Assembly: GCF_006539165.1 (NCBI RefSeq)
Contig: NZ_BJMM01000034.1
Coordinates: 1 to 64,000 of the forward strand
Length of the DNA: 64,000 bases
Direction: 5' to 3'
Origin: Streptomyces cacaoi
GTDB lineage: Bacteria > Actinomycetota > Actinomycetes > Streptomycetales > Streptomycetaceae
The notes beneath the pieces are model-generated. The model was given only the letters and a program-made list of their open reading frames with translations. It was not told the origin of the DNA and did no database searches. How positions within the stretch are numbered: the first letter of the stretch is position 1; each line of letters starts with the position of its first letter. A program made the position numbers and the translations under genes. Shown here one piece after another: positions 60,413 to 64,000 of this stretch.

Positions 60413-60966
60413 CGCCCCACCCCGCCGCTGACCGGGTCGTGGGCCGGCCGGTCCAGGTCGTCGCCGAACCGGTCGTAGCGCCCCCGGCGGGTGGCCAGCA
60501 CCGTGGCCGACACCATCGTCGCCAGCAGCACGAACCCGAGCGTGACCATCGTCAGCATCTGTCCGCGCATCAGCTCGGCGCCCACCTGCACGGTGCTGTC
60601 CCGGGGCGGCGCCCCGGCGCGGTCCGGCCACGGCGCCAGCGCGATCCCGGCGACCAGCGCGAGGAAGACACCGCCGCTGACGGCCGCCGCGCCCCGCTTG
60701 TTGTGCAGCATCGACATCGGCATCAGACCGGCCGGGTTCATCATGTAGGCGACCATGAAAACGGCCATGATCAGCATCTCCATGACCATCATCAGCACGA
60801 TCACCACGCCCAGGTAGGGCAGCCCGAGCAGGGCCACCACACCGCCGACGCACACCAGCGACCCCAGCAGCGCGAAGGTGACCCGGGCCATCGAATCCAG
60901 CGTGAAGACCAGCACGCCTCCGGTCAGGGCCGCGACGCCCGACACCGCCAGCAGCACCTCGGTCAT
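60409..60966 (-). CDS. nuoJ: NADH-quinone oxidoreductase subunit J-like protein
   Basis: A 185-residue membrane subunit with five hydrophobic segments. SMARVTFALLGSLVCVGGVVALLGLPYLGVVIVLMMVMEMLIMAVFMVAYMM is the NuoJ helix 2-3 region; normal NuoJ reads YLxxxQIxVYxGAVxVLxxF there, so this copy is divergent. ATG 60966 follows AGGAG at 5 bases. A 73-base gap separates it from nuoH, where nuoI would normally lie; no nuoI is present. Confidence 0.88.
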   Translation of the reverse strand: MTEVLLAVSGVAALTGGVLVFTLDSMARVTFALLGSLVCVGGVVALLGLPYLGVVIVLMMVMEMLIMAVFMVAYMMNPAGLMPMSMLHNKRGAAAVSGGVFLALVAGIALAPWPDRAGAPPRDSTVQVGAELMRGQMLTMVTLGFVLLATMVSATVLATRRGRYDRFGDDLDRPAHDPVSGGVGR

Positions 60967-61039
60967 CCCGTCTCCTCTCGCCACACGTCCCACGCCCCCC
61001 GGCTCCCGCCCGCGTCCCGACGGCCGCCGCCGCGCACCG

Positions 61040-62011
61040 TCACAGCACCACCAGGGCCGGCACGAGCGCCTGTACGACCGACAGCGGGAGCAGCACCACC
61101 CAGGCGAACTCCACCCACCGGTCGGCCCGCAGCACCGGCAGCCGCCGCTCCGCCGCCACCAGGACGGCCAGCACCAGCAGCGTCTTGACCAGCGACCAGG
61201 CCCAGGCCGGCAGCCCCGGTCCCGCGCCGCCCCCGAGGAAGAGCGGCACCGCCATCGCCGCGCCCGCCGCCAGCCACAGCCGCCGCCCCGCCCGCAGCAG
61301 CAGCCGGTCCGCGCCGCCGACCTCGCCCAGCACCCCGCCGGCGAGGTCCCGGCCCGTCGGGTACGCGAACGGCCCGGTGAAGCTGAACGCGAGGACGCCG
61401 AGGAGGTGAACGGCGAACGCCACCGGCATCCACACCGCGAACCACAGATCCTGCTGCGCCGCGACGATCGCCCCCGTCCGCAGCGAGCCCGCGCCGGTGG
61501 CGGCGGAGATCAGCGCGAACATCAACGGCAGCTCGTAGGCGAGCCCCTGGGCCAGGAAGCGGTACCCGCCGACGAGCGACAGCGCGGCGTTCGGCCCCCA
61601 CCCGGCCAGCCACAGCCCCGCCCAGGTCAGCACCTCCATGGCGTTGAACCACACCAGTCCGACGGACGGATCGGCGACCGCGTGGCCGCCGAACGGGACC
61701 ACCAGGACGGCCAGTACGGCGCTCACCGGCACCGTGACCACCCCGAGCCGCCACAGCAGCCGGTCCGACGCGGGCAGCCGGCGCGGCTGCCGCACCAGCG
61801 CGTGCGCCACGTCCAGCAGCGGGCGCAGCGCCGTCCGCGGGGTGACCGCCCGGCCGGCGTCCCGCGCGTCGAGCACCGCACCGGCCGCCACCGTCAGCAC
61901 GGCGAGGCCCAGCAGCAGCGCCGGCGCCGCCGGAACCGCCCACCACGCGCCCGCCTCCGCCACCGGCTGCGCCGCCCGCCCGGCCACCGGCCCGGTCATG
62001 GGGTCAGTCAT
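61040..62011 (-). CDS. nuoH: NADH-quinone oxidoreductase subunit H-like protein, divergent
   Basis: A 323-residue membrane subunit that normally forms the quinone tunnel. The order of helices and YELPLMFALISAATGAGSL (membrane Glu160) identify it. The quinone-facing parts are changed: the usual RxGPNRVGP loop after helix 1 is absent, and the acidic loop normally reading ETNRxPFDLPEAExEL is SFTGPFAYPTGRDL (about 210-223), losing nearly all carboxylates. ATG 62011 lies inside the 3' end of the upstream gene with a GGAG site. Confidence 0.88.
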   Translation of the reverse strand: MTDPMTGPVAGRAAQPVAEAGAWWAVPAAPALLLGLAVLTVAAGAVLDARDAGRAVTPRTALRPLLDVAHALVRQPRRLPASDRLLWRLGVVTVPVSAVLAVLVVPFGGHAVADPSVGLVWFNAMEVLTWAGLWLAGWGPNAALSLVGGYRFLAQGLAYELPLMFALISAATGAGSLRTGAIVAAQQDLWFAVWMPVAFAVHLLGVLAFSFTGPFAYPTGRDLAGGVLGEVGGADRLLLRAGRRLWLAAGAAMAVPLFLGGGAGPGLPAWAWSLVKTLLVLAVLVAAERRLPVLRADRWVEFAWVVLLPLSVVQALVPALVVL

Positions 62012-63167
62012 GGGCCAACTCCGCACCGGCGGCGGCGAGTTCGTCCGGGTCCGGGTCGAGGCTCGCCACGATCAGGCGGGCGCCCGCCAGTTCGGTCCCG
62101 GTCAGCAGCCGCGGCAGCAGCCCGGCCAGCGCCACCGAGGGCGGGAGGGGGCCCGTCGTCCGGCCGCGCGGGCCCTCCCGGCCGACGGGGTCCGCCGGGT
62201 CCAGCGGCCCGGTGGCGTCCAGCCGCCGCACATCCCGCGCCACGCACTCCAGCCACTCGCGGCACCGGTCGAAGACGTCGCCGTCCGCGCGGGCCGCGGG
62301 ACCGCTCACACCGGCCGCCTCGGCCTCCGCCGTGGACAGCACCCCCAGACCACGGGTCAGCCGGCGCAGCGTCCCCCACCGGCACACCGCCCGGTGGAGG
62401 GCCGCCACCGCCGGACGGACGGCCGGCTCCGGCGCGTGCGCGAGCAGGGCGTCCCGCAGTCGCCGCGCCCGGGTCGCCTGCCCGGGGCGCCCGGCCAGCG
62501 CCAGCAGCCGGGCCAGGCTGTCCAGCTGGGCCGCCGCCCGCCGCCGCGCGGCCTCGCCGATGGTCACCGGCTCACCGGCGGCGGCCCGCAGCCACGGCTC
62601 GGCCCAGAACCGCCCGCCCGCACCGGCCGCCGGTCCGGGCACCGGGGCCGGCCCGGCGAGCGCGGCCTGCTGGACGACGTCGCCCTGGAGCACCAGGCGC
62701 AGGACCAGCCCCGCCGGCCAGTCCGGGAGGAACGGGCCGAGCGGCACGTGCAGCCGGTCCAGCCACAGGCCGTCCCGGTCGGGGCCCTGCTCCGCCATCG
62801 GCAGCTCGTCCGGAGGAGGGGCGGCCGGCCGGGCGGCGGCGTCGGCGCGCTGGAGGTCCGGCGAGGCGAGCCGGGCGCGGGCGGCGTCGAGCGCGGCGGC
62901 GACCTCGTCCGGGTGCCGGGCGTGCAGGCGGGCGCGAGGGCCGGGCATGTCCCGCCACAGGCGCTCCACGGCGGGGGCCGTGCCGGGGTGTCCGGGACCG
63001 GCGAGGACGAGGAGTCCGGCGTCGGCCGGGGTGGCGGCCACCGGCCAGTCCCGCAGCCGGGCCTCGCGTTCCACGGCCAGCCGCACCGGGGTCCCGCCGG
63101 GTGTGGTGAGCACGAGCAGCCGGGGGCGGGCGGCGGCGGCCCGCAGCAGCCGGGCCGTCAGGTCCAT
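62004..63167 (-). CDS. unrecognised complex-I-associated protein, possible NuoB/NuoD relic
   Basis: A 387-residue soluble protein between nuoA and nuoH. Residues 15-85 resemble NuoB without its iron-sulfur cysteines: LLVLTTPGGTPVRLAVEREARLRDWPVAATPADAGLLVLAGPGHPGTAPAVERLWRDMPGPRARL parallels the NuoB stretch ending in MAPALRxVYDQMPxPKWV. Residues 125-170 (LHVPLGPFLPDWPAGLVLRLVLQGDVV) recall the NuoD start. The remainder is helical. Only three cysteines occur, all C-terminal and not in a cluster motif. It overlaps nuoA by ten bases and nuoH by eight. The NuoB/NuoD reading is my inference. Confidence 0.6.
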   Translation of the reverse strand: MDLTARLLRAAAARPRLLVLTTPGGTPVRLAVEREARLRDWPVAATPADAGLLVLAGPGHPGTAPAVERLWRDMPGPRARLHARHPDEVAAALDAARARLASPDLQRADAAARPAAPPPDELPMAEQGPDRDGLWLDRLHVPLGPFLPDWPAGLVLRLVLQGDVVQQAALAGPAPVPGPAAGAGGRFWAEPWLRAAAGEPVTIGEAARRRAAAQLDSLARLLALAGRPGQATRARRLRDALLAHAPEPAVRPAVAALHRAVCRWGTLRRLTRGLGVLSTAEAEAAGVSGPAARADGDVFDRCREWLECVARDVRRLDATGPLDPADPVGREGPRGRTTGPLPPSVALAGLLPRLLTGTELAGARLIVASLDPDPDELAAAGAELAHD

Positions 63168-63505
63168 CGCAGCGCGCCCTCCCGCCAGGCGTGGGCGACC
63201 CCGGCGAGCAGGATGCCGAGGAAGACGAACATCTCCACCACGGCGGGCGTGCCCATGGCCGCGACGACGCGGGTCCACGGGTACATGAAGACCATCTCCA
63301 TGTCGAAGGCCAGGAAGAGCAGCGTCACGGTGTACCAGCGCACGTGGTAGCGGCTGACGGCGTGTTCGGCCGGCTCCAGCCCGGAGAGGAACGGGCCGGC
63401 GTACGGGGCGCCCGGCAGCCGCACGAGGTGGTGCGCGAGGTACACCGCGGCGACGGCGAGGAGGGCCAGGAGCAGAAGGGAGAGGGCGGCTGCTGTGGTG
63501 CTCAT
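63158..63505 (-). CDS. nuoA: NADH-quinone oxidoreductase subunit A-like protein
   Basis: A 115-residue, three-helix subunit and first gene of the operon. VSRYHVRWYTVTLLFLAFDMEMVFMYPWTRVV contains the conserved Asp and Glu of NuoA (FDMEMVF). The Cys-containing first loop of typical NuoA (GxxxxECG) is replaced by GPFLSGLEPAEHAVSRY, which lacks the Cys that shields the quinone site. ATG 63505. Confidence 0.92.
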   Translation of the reverse strand: MSTTAAALSLLLLALLAVAAVYLAHHLVRLPGAPYAGPFLSGLEPAEHAVSRYHVRWYTVTLLFLAFDMEMVFMYPWTRVVAAMGTPAVVEMFVFLGILLAGVAHAWREGALRWT

Positions 63506-63564
63506 GGGGCGTCCGGGAGGCGTGGCGCGATCTGACGGTGGGGTCCGGCGGGGCTTCTGACGGC

Positions 63565-63616
63565 GTGTTCCGGTGGCGTGTTCCGGTCGTGGGTTCCGGT
63601 GGTGGGTTCCGGTGGT
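63565..63616. repeat. four 13-bp direct repeats upstream of nuoA
   Basis: Four consecutive 13-bp units of the form GNGTTCCGGTNGN, with a degenerate fifth, lie between azoR and nuoA, 60-110 bases before the nuoA start. They may be regulator sites or a simple minisatellite. Confidence 0.7.
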
Positions 63617-63664
63617 GGGGTCCTGCGTCGGGGCGGCCGGGTTCCCCGGGCCGGTGACGGGTAA

Positions 63665-64000
63665 TCAGGATGTCCGCTCCGGGTGGGGCGTGGGCGCTGG
63701 CGCGCCCGGCGCGAGGCGGTCGGCGAGGGTCTCCAGCCGGGCGCGGGCCGTGGCCAGGGAGTGTGCGGCGGTCCCGCGCAGATGGGCCAGGTGGGGGACC
63801 AGAGCGGCGAGGGTCAGCTCGGCCGTGACGGTGTACAGGTGCCGCGCCGGAACGCCCAGGTTCTCCAGCAGGGCGCGCAGGTAGGGGAGTTGGAAGTCGA
63901 AGGGCTCCCTCGGGGTGCCGGGGCCGTAGCCGCCGCCGCGGGTGGCCACGACGACCGCGCGGGTGCGGTGCAGCAGCCCGGGGCCGCCCGCCGGGTCGGT
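63665..64000 (-). CDS. azoR: FMN-dependent NADH-azoreductase (partial at right edge)
   Basis: The last 111 residues of a flavodoxin-fold azoreductase: AVVVATRGGGYGPGTPREPFDFQLPYLRALLENLGVPARHLYTVTAELTLA is the AzoR C-terminal half, including the SRGG-like FMN loop (here TRGG). The N-terminal half lies beyond the window. These enzymes reduce quinones and azo compounds with NADH. About 160 bases separate it from nuoA downstream. Confidence 0.85.
   Translation of the reverse strand, partial: TDPAGGPGLLHRTRAVVVATRGGGYGPGTPREPFDFQLPYLRALLENLGVPARHLYTVTAELTLAALVPHLAHLRGTAAHSLATARARLETLADRLAPGAPAPTPHPERTS

Noticed and set aside
1..64000. CRISPR arrays, insertion sequences, prophage or biosynthetic gene cluster
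   Set aside because: No spaced repeats of CRISPR type, no transposase or integrase motifs, and no PKS/NRPS core genes were seen; the tandem repeats are short minisatellites.
1..64000. bldA-dependent TTA leucine codons
   Set aside because: A visual scan of TTA on the coding strands found none in frame in the annotated genes; this was a manual scan, not a computed count.

Overview
The window is a high-GC actinobacterial chromosome segment, almost certainly Streptomyces or a close relative. The evidence is very high G+C, strong G/C bias at third codon positions, frequent GTG starts with GGAGG-type ribosome sites, many start/stop overlaps (ATGA, GTGA), and characteristic gene sets: psd-pssA, a crotonyl-CoA carboxylase/reductase operon, a SigB/F/G-type sigma factor and a GAF-ANTAR regulator. 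I saw no insertion sequence, CRISPR array, rRNA or tRNA gene.

1-14.4 kb, central metabolism. A BCCT osmolyte/choline transporter (cut by the left edge) diverges from a glycerate kinase. A long minus-strand block follows: phosphatidylethanolamine synthesis (psd, pssA) and the distinctive steps of the ethylmalonyl-CoA pathway (ccr, ecm, mcl, mch, mcd), with a TetR regulator and a tandem-duplicated 3-hydroxyacyl-CoA dehydrogenase just upstream. Together these assimilate acetyl-CoA via acetoacetyl/crotonyl-CoA to propionyl-CoA and glyoxylate; the glycerate kinase could take up glyoxylate-derived glycerate.

14.7-22.3 kb holds small housekeeping genes (HEAT-repeat, GNAT, PNPOx-like, RidA), a radical-SAM protein behind a LexA-like box, an SRPBCC protein, and an unusual MFS exporter with a disordered N-terminus and three C-terminal carboxypeptidase-regulatory-like domains. 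22.4-27.3 kb is a tightly coupled peptide-degradation operon (M55 D-aminopeptidase, M20 peptidase, S9 prolyl-oligopeptidase-type peptidase, DinB-fold protein). 27.3-33.4 kb has a transporter remnant beside minisatellites, an aminoglycoside-phosphotransferase-like kinase, a 0.7 kb gene-free stretch, an Sfp-type phosphopantetheinyl transferase, a LapA-domain protein, a DUF5107 protein and a VOC protein.

33.4-38.7 kb contains a methyltransferase and a stress-regulation cluster (CBS pair, SigB/F/G-type sigma, PAS-GAF protein, GAF-ANTAR protein). 38.9-49.5 kb carries an aminotransferase-fold protein with no lysine, two metallo-beta-lactamase-fold hydrolases, a DedA protein, a holin-like/phosphatase fusion, a fatty-acid desaturase, an XRE regulator, pterin dehydratase and an aldo/keto reductase. 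49.6-55.2 kb has a long-chain acyl-CoA ligase, an SBF-like symporter whose 3' end overlaps fdhD, a HAD phosphatase and a His-rich small membrane protein.

55.3-63.5 kb is the most unusual part: an eight-gene, tightly overlapping operon encoding only the membrane arm of respiratory complex I (NuoA, H, J, K, L, M, N) plus a 387-residue protein that looks like a cysteine-poor NuoB/NuoD relic. The NADH module and all Fe-S subunits are absent, and NuoH, NuoM and NuoN have lost or changed residues normally essential for quinone coupling or proton transfer. This may be a repurposed ion-translocating or scaffold complex and is the best candidate in the window for an undescribed system. The window ends inside an azoreductase gene.
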